Under the pieces are notes generated by a model, which was not told the origin of the DNA, did no database searches, and saw only the letters and a program-made list of their open reading frames with translations. Both the position numbers and the translations under genes were made by a program. From Formosa undariae (lineage in GTDB: Bacteria > Bacteroidota > Bacteroidia > Flavobacteriales > Flavobacteriaceae), in the NCBI RefSeq assembly GCF_042427615.1, contig NZ_JBHMEZ010000001.1, forward strand, positions 62,001 through 126,000: 64,000 nt of DNA. Reading direction: 5' to 3'. Shown here piece by piece: positions 16,417 through 24,593 of this stretch (its first letter is position 1; each line of letters starts with the position of its first letter).

Positions 16417-17113
16417 TATTTCTATTGTAATCCCCGTTTTAAATGAAGTAGGAAACATTGATAAATTAATTCCATATCTATTACATAATTCATCGTTAGA
16501 ACACATAAGTGAAATTATAGTAGTAGATGGAGGCAGTACGGACGGCACACAAAACATCGTGAATTCTTTTCCGGAAGTTCGACTTGTAAACTCTGAGAAA
16601 GGAAGAGGAACACAAATGAATACGGGTGCAAAATTAACAAAAGGAACCATTCTATATTTTTTGCATGCCGATTCTTATCCGCCTAAAAATTTCGATACTT
16701 ATATATTAGAAACAATAAGTAATAAATCTGAAGCCGGGTGTTTTAAAATGGCATTTAACTCGTCGCATTGGTGGCTAAGATTAGCAGGTTGGCTTACACA
16801 ATTTTCTTGGAAAATAAGTCGTGGTGGCGATCAGAGTTTATTTGTTAACAAATCACTTTTCGATACGCTTGGAGGTTATAACACAGATTATAAAATCTAT
16901 GAAGACAATCATTTTATAAATTCCCTGTATAAGGTAACGAAGTTTACCGTGATTCAAGAAAAACTAACCACCTCGGCAAGACGATATCAAAGCAAGGGCA
17001 TTTGGACATTGCAATATCATTTTTTAGTAATCCATTTAAAATATAGCTTAGGCGCATCTCCTAAAGCACTACATAACTACTATTTAAAGTATATAAATGT
17101 TAAAAAACAATAA
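16409..17113 (+). CDS. TIGR04283-type arsenosugar-cluster glycosyltransferase (GT2)
   Basis: The 234-residue GT-A fold enzyme has the N-terminal IVIPVLNEVGNIDKL, the nucleotide-binding VVDGGSTDGT, SEKGRGTQMNTGA, and the DxD-like LHADSYPP. The C-terminal half contains GGDQSLFV and YEDNHF, the acceptor/catalytic region of GT2. The GRGxQMNxGA signature is characteristic of the TIGR04283 group that travels with ArsS and TIGR04282 proteins. It is the last gene of the block, 73 bp before a separate exported-protein gene. The donor sugar is unknown. Confidence 0.88.
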   Translation: MSNISIVIPVLNEVGNIDKLIPYLLHNSSLEHISEIIVVDGGSTDGTQNIVNSFPEVRLVNSEKGRGTQMNTGAKLTKGTILYFLHADSYPPKNFDTYILETISNKSEAGCFKMAFNSSHWWLRLAGWLTQFSWKISRGGDQSLFVNKSLFDTLGGYNTDYKIYEDNHFINSLYKVTKFTVIQEKLTTSARRYQSKGIWTLQYHFLVIHLKYSLGASPKALHNYYLKYINVKKQ

Positions 17114-17186
17114 AGTTACCTTAATAAAGTTCTAAAGTGTATTCACCGTTTCATGTATTAAATTACTTTCACATAAAACTATCCAT

Positions 17187-18725
17187 ATGAAACACAACTA
17201 CCTTCTAATCTTTGTTTGTCTTATATTTTTTTCTTCACCACTACTCGCCCAAACCGAAATTCATGCAAAAGTTTTAGATTCTACAAATAAAGAACCTATT
17301 TCTTATGCGACTATTTCTTATAATAATTCTACAGGAGTAATTAGTAATGAAGTGGGGCAATTTCAGATTCATATTAATACAACGATCACAGAACAAGATT
17401 CATTATTTTTTAGTTGTTTGGGTTACGAATCGAAACAATTTTCAGCAAAAGCATTCCAAGATAGTGTAGTGTTTCTAAAACCAAAATCTATCGAGTTAAA
17501 TGAAGTCATGCTCTTCAATAAAAATTATACGGTAGACGAGATTATAGAGAAGGTTGAAGATAATTTAGAAAAAAATTACGGTGGAACTTTCGAAAAAAGC
17601 AAACTCTTTTTCAGAGAAACTTATGGCTCTACAATTCTGAAAAAAGCCGTTAAAATTAAAGCATCTACAATTCCAGAATTTAATCAAGAATTAACAGATA
17701 GTATTTTACGCGACATCCCACTAAATTCCTATCAATACACCGAAATACTGGGAGAATTCTACAAAAATAAATTAGAAAAAAAAGAAGATACTGTTATAAA
17801 ATTAGACATTCTTAAAGCTTCAGAACTTTACGATAAAAATAACGAAATGACATTTGAAGCTTACGAAAACAAGCTGAATGCTATCGTAAAGAAACACGTA
17901 AAGCGCGATTCCTATTTTAAAATTAAATCGGGTTTATTTGGAACAAAAGAAGATGTAGATTCTTCATTCTTCCAAGATGAATCCAATAAAAAATCTGAAG
18001 CATATTTAGAAGCCGAAAAGAAAAAGGAAAAAGACAGAAAAAAGAACTTTCTAAAATACAGAAAACATGTTATTAATAGCATGGAAAGAAGCAGTTTTGC
18101 AAGCGAGGAATCTAGCTTAAACTTCATTTATAAATCTAACCGCTACGACTTTGAGCTGCTAGATTACTCCTTTCTTAACGACCAATATGTTTATAAAATT
18201 GCATTTAAACCTAAACGTGGCGAAGATTACAGAGGTATTGTATACATAAACACAGACGATTTTGCGATAATAAGATTAGATTTCAAAAATGTAAAATCGT
18301 TAAAAACCTTCAAACTTTTAGGTATTTCATTAGACGTATTTAAACGAAAAGGAAGTTTTATTTACGCTAAAAACAAGTCTGATAATTACAGCCTAAAATA
18401 CGCAGAAATAGAGACGGAAAATAAAGCGGGAATTGATAGACCTTTTAAAATCATCGAAAAAAACAAGCATGTTAAAGGCCGAAGAAAACAAAACGAACTT
18501 TCTGGAGACATTAATTTTATAGCAACCAATTATTCTAAAAGAGAGTTAGTTGTCTTTGAACATGAAACCATAACAGAAAGCACTTTTAATTCATTTAAGG
18601 AAGAAGCAGAGGTTACACCAATCTATCTGCCTGCATACGATCCTGAATTCTGGAAAGGGTATAATATTATCGAACCCAACACAGCCATAAAAGATTTTAA
18701 AAGTATGGAACCTGAAGAAGATTAA
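17187..18725 (+). CDS. Exported protein with carboxypeptidase-regulatory-like domain
   Basis: The 512-residue protein has a signal peptide ending LLAQ at about residue 22. It is followed by a CarboxypepD_reg-like beta-sandwich (residues 23-100; VLDSTNKEPISYATISYNN, then SCLGYESKQF), the same module that begins many SusC proteins. The remainder, from the conserved EIIEKVEDNLEKNY on, is a DUF5686-like alpha/beta region with a lysine-rich stretch around residues 260-300. It has neither plug nor barrel of a TonB receptor. Likely cell-surface or periplasmic; function unknown. Confidence 0.7.
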   Translation: MKHNYLLIFVCLIFFSSPLLAQTEIHAKVLDSTNKEPISYATISYNNSTGVISNEVGQFQIHINTTITEQDSLFFSCLGYESKQFSAKAFQDSVVFLKPKSIELNEVMLFNKNYTVDEIIEKVEDNLEKNYGGTFEKSKLFFRETYGSTILKKAVKIKASTIPEFNQELTDSILRDIPLNSYQYTEILGEFYKNKLEKKEDTVIKLDILKASELYDKNNEMTFEAYENKLNAIVKKHVKRDSYFKIKSGLFGTKEDVDSSFFQDESNKKSEAYLEAEKKKEKDRKKNFLKYRKHVINSMERSSFASEESSLNFIYKSNRYDFELLDYSFLNDQYVYKIAFKPKRGEDYRGIVYINTDDFAIIRLDFKNVKSLKTFKLLGISLDVFKRKGSFIYAKNKSDNYSLKYAEIETENKAGIDRPFKIIEKNKHVKGRRKQNELSGDINFIATNYSKRELVVFEHETITESTFNSFKEEAEVTPIYLPAYDPEFWKGYNIIEPNTAIKDFKSMEPEED

Positions 18726-18855
18726 AACCTTACGAAAGGAAATGTACTTTGTATAGACTAAAAGTGATGTTGAACAGAAATAGAATTAAATTATTGTTTA
18801 TTCCTGATTCGATAAGAAGATTTTAAAAACACAAAAGCAAATCCAAATAACTAAT

Positions 18856-18863
18856 TATATTTG
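18856..18863 (+). promoter_or_regulatory. -7 promoter element of the GT2 pair
   Basis: TATATTTG matches TAnnTTTG and lies 26 bases before the ATG at 18890. No TTG is found at the ideal spacing upstream, so only the -7 half is supported. Confidence 0.45.
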
Positions 18864-18889
18864 CTTCCTGTATTCTCAGAAACACTAGT

Positions 18890-19582
18890 ATGTCTATAAT
18901 TAAAGTTATTATTCCGGCGTATAACGAAGCCGATTCCATTGCACATGTAATTCAAGACATTCCTGATCTTGTTAATGAAATTATTGTAGTTAGTAATAAC
19001 TCGAGCGATAATACAGAAAAAAATGCAAAGGAAGCAGGAGCTACAGTTTTAACAGAAACCAATAAAGGTTATGGTTATGCCTGCTTAAAAGGGATGGATT
19101 ATATTTCTAAACAGGATGTGAAACCCGATATTATTGTTTTTTTAGATGGCGATTACAGCGATTATCCAGAACAACTAACAGAACTTATAGCTCCTATTCT
19201 GGAAGATAATATCGATTTTGTGGTCGGTTCACGCGTAAAACGTTTACGTGAATCAGGATCTATGACAGTGCCACAAGAGTTTGGAAACTGGTTAGCAACT
19301 TCTTTAATGCGCTTATTTTTCAAGTCAACTTTTACAGATTTAGGTCCATTTCGAGCCATTAAATACAATAAACTACTAAACCTCAATATGATAGACAAAA
19401 CATATGGCTGGACTGTAGAGATGCAATTAAAAGTTTTAAAGCAAAATTTATCCTATCGAGAAATCCCTGTAAAATATCGTAACAGAATTGGCGTATCAAA
19501 AGTTTCAGGCACAATAAAAGGTGCTATATTTGCAGGCATAAAAATCCTCTATTGGATTTTTAAATATAGTATAAAAAAATGA
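18890..19582 (+). CDS. GT2 glycosyltransferase, polyprenyl-phosphate sugar synthase-like
   Basis: The 230-residue GT-A enzyme has IIPAYNEADSI at the N-terminus, VVSNNSSDNT, NKGYGYACLKGMDY and VFLDGDYSDYPEQL, where the DGD carries the metal-binding DxD. GSRVKRLRESGSM and the DLGPFRAIKY block match the DPM1/GtrB-like group. That group makes polyprenyl-phosphate hexoses on the cytoplasmic face. There are no C-terminal membrane helices apart from a hydrophobic tail, so it would be peripheral. The last codons overlap the next gene (ATGA), implying a two-gene functional unit. Confidence 0.87.
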   Translation: MSIIKVIIPAYNEADSIAHVIQDIPDLVNEIIVVSNNSSDNTEKNAKEAGATVLTETNKGYGYACLKGMDYISKQDVKPDIIVFLDGDYSDYPEQLTELIAPILEDNIDFVVGSRVKRLRESGSMTVPQEFGNWLATSLMRLFFKSTFTDLGPFRAIKYNKLLNLNMIDKTYGWTVEMQLKVLKQNLSYREIPVKYRNRIGVSKVSGTIKGAIFAGIKILYWIFKYSIKK

Positions 19583-21069
19583 TATTAGAAATTATTATAA
19601 TTGCCATATACTCAACATCTTTAGCATTAATTTTCATGTATGCTTTGGCACAGTTAAACCTATTATTAAATTATCTTTCTGCACACAAGAAAGATACACA
19701 TTTGCCTCCTTTAGACATTTCTAAGGAAAATGAGCTTCCAACGGTTACCATTCAATTGCCGGTTTACAACGAAATGTACGTTATGGATCGTTTGTTAGAG
19801 AATATCGCGACAATGACTTATCCGAAACATAAATTGGAAATTCAAGTATTAGACGATTCTACAGACGAAACCGTAGAAACAACTCGTGCGCATGTCGAGA
19901 AATTAAAAGCAACAGGTCTAGATATTACACATATTACGAGAACAGACCGTAGCGGCTATAAAGCTGGAGCCTTAAAAGCAGGATTAGAAATTGCAAAAGG
20001 GGAATTCATCGCCATTTTCGATGCCGACTTTTTACCGGAATCAGATTGGCTACTACGTACGTTACCTTATTTTAAAGACCGTAATATTGGTGTCGTTCAA
20101 ACCCGTTGGGGACATATAAACCGCGAATATTCATTACTTACAAGAATTCAAGCATTTGCTTTAGATGCCCATTTTACTTTAGAACAAGTGGGAAGAAATA
20201 GCAAAGGTCATTTTATAAATTTTAATGGTACCGCTGGTGTTTGGCGTAAAGTATGTATTCTCGATGCAGGAAATTGGGAAGGCGATACGCTTACCGAAGA
20301 TCTAGATTTAAGTTACCGCGCTCAACTTAAAAATTGGAAATTTAAATACCTAGAAGATGTTGAAACACCTGCAGAACTTCCTGTAGTTATTAGTGCTGCC
20401 CGATCTCAACAATTTCGTTGGAATAAAGGAGGTGCCGAAAACTTCAGAAAAATGGTTTGGAAAGTTTTAAAATCCGATAATATTTCCGGAAAAACAAAGC
20501 TTCACGGCGTATTACATTTACTAAACAGTACCATGTTTTTAAACGTCTTTATAGTAGCCGTTTTAAGTATTCCAATGCTCTATATAAAAAATGAATATGC
20601 GCATTTAAAGCCGTACTTCTACGTGATGAGTTTCTTTGTGGTAAGTAGTGTTATTTTCTTTATATGCTATTGGTTTATGTACAAGAATATTTACGGTGGA
20701 GGTGTTAAAAACTTCATTAAATACATCGGAATGTTTTTTACATTCTTCACAGTAGCCATGGGCTTTTCACTACATAATTCTATTGCTGTTCTGGAAGGAC
20801 ACGCTGGCAAACGAAGTGAATTTGTTCGTACACCAAAATTTAATATAGGCAATCTAAAAAACGGTTGGAAAGACAATAAATACATTAAGAAAAACATCTC
20901 TATAAATGTCATTTTCGAAGGTATACTTACACTGTATTTTGCATTCGGAATGTACAGCGCATTTGTGGTAGGAGATCAAGGTGGAGATTTCGGATTATTC
21001 CCTTTTCACCTGATGTTATTTTTAGGTTTCGGTTATGTCTTTGTAAAGTCGGTAACTTCTAAGGCTTAA
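19579..21069 (+). CDS. Processive-type membrane glycosyltransferase (cellulose-synthase-like GT2)
   Basis: The 496-residue enzyme has an N-terminal membrane helix (residues 1-30), a cytoplasmic GT-A domain and four C-terminal membrane helices from about residue 310. The D,D,D,QxxRW set is complete: LDDSTDET, FDADFLPE, TEDLDL and QQFRWNKG. This arrangement is seen in ceramide glucosyltransferase, BcsA-related and CsbB-like enzymes and predicts transfer of several sugars or of one sugar to a lipid. There is no PilZ domain. The gene ends before an intergenic repeat and a long terminator-like inverted repeat. Confidence 0.85.
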   Translation: MILEIIIIAIYSTSLALIFMYALAQLNLLLNYLSAHKKDTHLPPLDISKENELPTVTIQLPVYNEMYVMDRLLENIATMTYPKHKLEIQVLDDSTDETVETTRAHVEKLKATGLDITHITRTDRSGYKAGALKAGLEIAKGEFIAIFDADFLPESDWLLRTLPYFKDRNIGVVQTRWGHINREYSLLTRIQAFALDAHFTLEQVGRNSKGHFINFNGTAGVWRKVCILDAGNWEGDTLTEDLDLSYRAQLKNWKFKYLEDVETPAELPVVISAARSQQFRWNKGGAENFRKMVWKVLKSDNISGKTKLHGVLHLLNSTMFLNVFIVAVLSIPMLYIKNEYAHLKPYFYVMSFFVVSSVIFFICYWFMYKNIYGGGVKNFIKYIGMFFTFFTVAMGFSLHNSIAVLEGHAGKRSEFVRTPKFNIGNLKNGWKDNKYIKKNISINVIFEGILTLYFAFGMYSAFVVGDQGGDFGLFPFHLMLFLGFGYVFVKSVTSKA

Positions 21070-21077
21070 ATGTATTT

Positions 21078-21156
21078 GGGCGTTCCCCAAGGGTCGCGCT
21101 TTCCTTTTCAATCTTTTGCAAAAAAGCAAAAGGATTTCCACTGCAATCACTAACGC
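21078..21156 (+). repeat. Flavobacterial dispersed intergenic repeat (probable)
   Basis: The stretch opens with gggcgttccccaagggtcgc, contains the hairpin CTTTTGC (21113-21119)/GCAAAAG (21126-21132), and ends at ...cactaacgc. I recognise this layout as a repeat common between genes in Flavobacteriaceae genomes. There is only one copy here, so its repeat status is recalled, not demonstrated. Confidence 0.5.
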
Positions 21157-21217
21157 AAAAATCACGATAATTACACCATTCATATAAAAAACAATGGTCT
21201 AATTATCGTGATTTTTT
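21157..21217 (+). terminator. Long inverted repeat / terminator after the GT2 pair
   Basis: The arms at 21157-21180 and 21193-21216 pair over 24 positions with one mismatch, with a 12-base loop and an A-run/T-run at the two ends. It is much longer than needed for a terminator and nearly symmetric, so it could work in both directions. It directly follows the dispersed repeat. Confidence 0.75.
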
Positions 21218-21228
21218 ATGGTTATAAG

Positions 21229-21236
21229 TATCTTTG
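21229..21236 (+). promoter_or_regulatory. -7 promoter element of meaB
   Basis: TATCTTTG fits TAnnTTTG and precedes the meaB ATG by 47 bases. There is no clear TTG at N19 upstream, so support is partial. Confidence 0.4.
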
Positions 21237-21283
21237 TAAGACTACGATAACATACAGTTTAGTTATTAAATTACAGGGATAAG

Positions 21284-22288
21284 ATGAAGGTATATAAACG
21301 CAAAAACAGACTATCAGCTCAAGAATATATAGATGGAGTTTTACAAGGCAGCCGGGTTATTCTTTCTCGTGCCATTACCATCGTAGAAAGTAATTTAGAA
21401 AGTGATAAAATACTCGCGAAAGAGATCATTCAAGCGATACTACCACACTCAGGAAATTCTATCCGTATAGGAATTACAGGTGTTCCTGGTGTTGGAAAAA
21501 GCACTTTTATAGAAGCATTTGGTAAATACCTAACCACTTTAAACCATAAAGTTGCGATCTTATCCATAGACCCAAGTAGTCAGCGCTCTAAAGGAAGTAT
21601 CCTTGGCGATAAAACGCGAATGGAAGAATTAAGCAACAACGAAAATGCTTATATCCGTCCGTCTTCAACGGGAGAAACTCTTGGAGGCGTTGCCAATAAA
21701 ACAGGAGAATCTATGCTACTCTGCGAAGCGTCAGGATACGACGTTATTTTGGTTGAAACTGTAGGTGTCGGACAATCGGAAACTGCTGTTCATGGTATGA
21801 CCGATTTCTTCTTACTCTTAATGTTATCCGGAGCTGGAGACGAATTACAAGGCATCAAAAAAGGAATTATGGAAATGGCCGACATGGTGGTTATTAATAA
21901 AGCCGATGGCGACAATATTAAGAACAGTGAAATGGCACGTTTGCAGTATCAAAACGCTTTACATATTTTCCCTCAACCGGATTCTGGTTGGACACCGGTA
22001 GTCACTAAAGCATCTTCTACTAAAAACACCGGAATTGATGCTGTTTGGGAGCAGGTTCTAAAATATAAAGAACTTGTAGACCAAAATGGCTACTTCACCA
22101 AAAACAGAAATCATCAAAAAATTAAGTGGATGTATAACAACATCAATGAAGAATTAAAACACCTTTTCTACGGTTCTCCGGAAATTAAAAACAAACTTTC
22201 TTCTTTAGAGCATGATGTTGTATCTTCACAAGTATCTCCTGTAAAAGCAGCACAATATATTATGGAAGATTTTAAAAAAAGCATGTAA
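21284..22288 (+). CDS. meaB: Methylmalonyl-CoA-mutase-associated GTPase MeaB
   Basis: The 334-residue G3E-family GTPase protects and reloads cobalamin in methylmalonyl-CoA mutase. The Walker A loop GVPGVGKS lies at residues 66-73, followed by LSIDPSSQRSKGSILGDKTRME, ETVGVGQSE (switch) and VINKADGDN (base specificity). The C-terminal helical dimerisation arm is complete and ends YIMEDFKKSM. It is convergent to the mutase operon, which starts beyond a scarred 4.4-kb segment. The last 92 codons are duplicated, 94% identical by eye, at 24298-24574. Confidence 0.95.
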   Translation: MKVYKRKNRLSAQEYIDGVLQGSRVILSRAITIVESNLESDKILAKEIIQAILPHSGNSIRIGITGVPGVGKSTFIEAFGKYLTTLNHKVAILSIDPSSQRSKGSILGDKTRMEELSNNENAYIRPSSTGETLGGVANKTGESMLLCEASGYDVILVETVGVGQSETAVHGMTDFFLLLMLSGAGDELQGIKKGIMEMADMVVINKADGDNIKNSEMARLQYQNALHIFPQPDSGWTPVVTKASSTKNTGIDAVWEQVLKYKELVDQNGYFTKNRNHQKIKWMYNNINEELKHLFYGSPEIKNKLSSLEHDVVSSQVSPVKAAQYIMEDFKKSM

Positions 22289-22362
22289 AAATAGCCCCTA
22301 ACTCTATACTTGCATATTATTTAATAGCTATTAAACATTATTAATCAACTTAACCAAAACCT

Positions 22363-23556
22363 ATGAAAAAACAATTACTTTGCATTCTAATTACAATTCT
22401 AAGCATTCATTCTTATTCACAAATCTCATTCGAAAAAGGTTATTTTATAGATAACTCTAACAAAAAAACGGAGTGTTTAATTAAAAATTATGATTGGAAA
22501 AACAACCCTACTCAATTTGAATATAAACTTTCAGAAAACTCAGAAGAAAAAAATGTAACTATCAGAACCGTAAAAGAATTCGGAATAGACAATATATCTA
22601 AATACATTAGACAAACTGTAAATATTGATAGATCTAGTGATATTACAAGCGATTTATCTGATGTGAGAAATCCTATCTTTAACGAAGAAGAATTATTTTT
22701 AAAAGTGATTATAGAGGGAAAAGCAAACCTGTATAGTTACGAAGACGGGAACTTAAAACGTTATTTTTACAATACCAACAATACTATTATTGAACAACTT
22801 ATTTATAAGAGGTATAAAACATCAGACAATACTATTGGAACTTATTATAGATTTAGACAGCAACTGTTAGTTGATTTAAAATGTGATGCCATTTCAAGTA
22901 ATTATATTGAAAAGGTTGACTATAAAAAATCCGATTTAATAAATATTTTCAAAAAATACAACGAATGTAATGGCACTGAATTTCAAAATTTTGAACAAAA
23001 TGATAATAAAGTTTTATTCAATTTAAGTATCAGACCAGGTATAAATATATCTTCTTTTTCAACTAATAATCCTTCAGGAGCTAGTAGTAGAAACCTCGAT
23101 TTTAAAAATGAAATAGGTTTTAGATTTGGATTAGAAGCCGAATTTATTATGCCTTTTAATAAAAACAAATGGGCATTAACTATAGAGCCTACTTATCAGT
23201 ATTTTAATGCCGAAAAGACAAACATAAACGATGACCTTATCTCTGTAAACTACGAATCAATTGAAATACCTATTGGAATAAGACACTATATCTTCTTAAA
23301 CGATACATCTAAATTATTTATAAATGGTTCTTTTGCCCTTGATTTTAGCTTTAATTCTGAAATAAAATATACAGAGTATAATTCTTTAGATTTTAAATCT
23401 GGATCGAGATATGGTTTTGGTATGGGCTATAAGTATAATGACCTATATAGTCTAGAATTAAGGTATCTTACCGGTAATGATGTCCTTTCAAATTACAGAA
23501 GTTGGGAGTCTAATTATAATACAGTATCTATAATATTAGGATATACCCTATTTTAA
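22363..23556 (+). CDS. Outer-membrane beta-barrel protein with N-terminal domain
   Basis: The 397-residue protein has a signal peptide ending IHSYSQ. Residues 20-200 form a polar domain with conserved-looking aromatic strands (FEKGYFIDNSNKKTECLIKN) resembling the unnamed N-terminal modules of PorT-like proteins. From about residue 225 the pattern becomes a transmembrane barrel (RPGINISSF, IGFRFGLEAEFIM, VSIILGYTLF as last strand with C-terminal Phe). It is inserted between meaB and a terminator that is shared in sequence with the one before scpA, so it looks like cargo at that junction. Function unknown. Confidence 0.65.
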   Translation: MKKQLLCILITILSIHSYSQISFEKGYFIDNSNKKTECLIKNYDWKNNPTQFEYKLSENSEEKNVTIRTVKEFGIDNISKYIRQTVNIDRSSDITSDLSDVRNPIFNEEELFLKVIIEGKANLYSYEDGNLKRYFYNTNNTIIEQLIYKRYKTSDNTIGTYYRFRQQLLVDLKCDAISSNYIEKVDYKKSDLINIFKKYNECNGTEFQNFEQNDNKVLFNLSIRPGINISSFSTNNPSGASSRNLDFKNEIGFRFGLEAEFIMPFNKNKWALTIEPTYQYFNAEKTNINDDLISVNYESIEIPIGIRHYIFLNDTSKLFINGSFALDFSFNSEIKYTEYNSLDFKSGSRYGFGMGYKYNDLYSLELRYLTGNDVLSNYRSWESNYNTVSIILGYTLF

Positions 23557-23600
23557 ATCAAACTTCATTTAACTCTTAGATAAATTATCTTTAAACACAT

Positions 23601-23643
23601 AAAAAACCCCATTACTGACGCATATCAAGTATTGGGGTTTTTC
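23601..23643 (+). terminator. Terminator, first copy of the pair
   Basis: Left arm AAAAACCCCATTA and right arm TATTGGGGTTTTT with an inner CTGA/TCA. The sequence from ACCCCATTACTGAC onwards is clearly homologous to the terminator at 26709-26748, and the similarity continues into the scpA remnant. Confidence 0.8.
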
Positions 23644-23644
23644 G

Positions 23645-23790
23645 GCAAATCAATACATAAAACTAATTCACTACATGTACTAAATATTTCTATAATTTAG
23701 AAATCTCTCATTTTAAAATTACGGTACCAAGACCAAAAATTGCAACACCTTTATAATCTAATAAATATTGGTAATATTGTTCTATAAACC
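23645..23790 (-). pseudogene. Decayed 3' remnant of scpA
   Basis: On the minus strand this reads EQYYQYLLDYKGVAIFG...GTVILK-stop-EISKL-stop-KYL, matching the C-terminus of the intact mutase at 26769 (EQDYQFLLDHKVAAIFG...GTVISK...KYL) codon for codon. It has two in-frame stops. Only about 38 codons are left. It adjoins the copied terminator, just as in the intact locus, which shows that terminator and gene end were duplicated together. Divergence is much greater than for the meaB fragment nearby. Confidence 0.85.
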
Positions 23791-23802
23791 TCTACTATTA
23801 AA

Positions 23803-24300
23803 CTATATACCTAAGGCTTGCCCTCCACCAATTTGAATAGTTTCTGCAGTTATAAAAGAAGCATCTTTACTTGCTAAGAAAGAAACAACTGAAGCAACTT
23901 CTTCTGGTTTACCTATTCTTTTTAATAAAATACTATTTGCCCAAGACGCAAAAACCTCAGGTTTTGTTGCTTTAATTTGTGCGTGAAATGGAGTATCAAT
24001 AGTACCAGGAGACACCGCATTTACTCTAATACCATATTCAGCTAAATCTTTTGCTAATGCTCTTGTAATTGCATGAACTCCTCCTTTAGATGTGGCATAA
24101 ACTCCAGCACCTGGACCACCAGCATTCCAAGCAGCATTTGATGTATAATTAATAATTGACGAATTTTCTCCTTTTTTAAGGAAAGGTATTGCAGCTCTTG
24201 ATGCAAAAAATACTGAATCAAGGTTTAAAGCCATTACAAATCTGTAAAATTCATTGGTCATTTCTTCAAATTTAGATTTACCTTTTACCCCACCTGCATC
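23803..24300 (-). pseudogene. SDR oxidoreductase lacking its N-terminal half
   Basis: The C-terminal two thirds of a short-chain dehydrogenase are intact to the natural stop: AGGVKG, the INYTSNAAW serine region, the catalytic Y-A-T-S-K (GVYATSKGGVHA), RVNAVSPGTIDTPF and IQIGGGQALGI. The first 80 or so residues, with the NAD-binding TGxxxGxG, are gone. The frame is cut inside the NNAG motif, where VED-AGG is read across a junction with meaB sequence near 24298. No start or promoter of its own remains, so the product would be inactive. It resembles SDRs of uronate/alginate loci. Confidence 0.85.
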
Positions 24301-24574
24301 TTCTACTAAAAACACAGGAATTGACAGTGTTTGGGAGCAGGTTCTAAAATATAAAGAACTTGTAGACCAAAATGGCTACTTCACCAAAAACAGAAATCAT
24401 CAAAAAATTAAGTGGATGTACAACAACATCAACGAAGAATTAAAACACCTTTTCTACGGTTCTCCGGAAATTAAAAGCAAACTGTCTTCTTTAGAACATG
24501 ATGTTGTATCTTCACAAGTATCACCGGTAAAAGCAGCCCAATATATTATGGATGCTTTTAAAGAAATCAGGTGA
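24298..24574 (+). pseudogene. Duplicate 3' fragment of meaB
   Basis: About 277 bp repeat the end of meaB (22012-22288), from ASSTKNTG to the stop. By eye roughly 15-20 positions differ, most of them third codon positions, apart from the last few codons (MDAFKEIR versus MEDFKKSM). The frame is open, but all nucleotide-binding motifs are missing. The left edge joins an SDR gene fragment in the opposite orientation with only 2-3 shared bases. The pattern suggests a functional meaB of a related strain as source. Confidence 0.9.
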
Positions 24575-24593
24575 TTTAAAAGAAACCTTTTCT

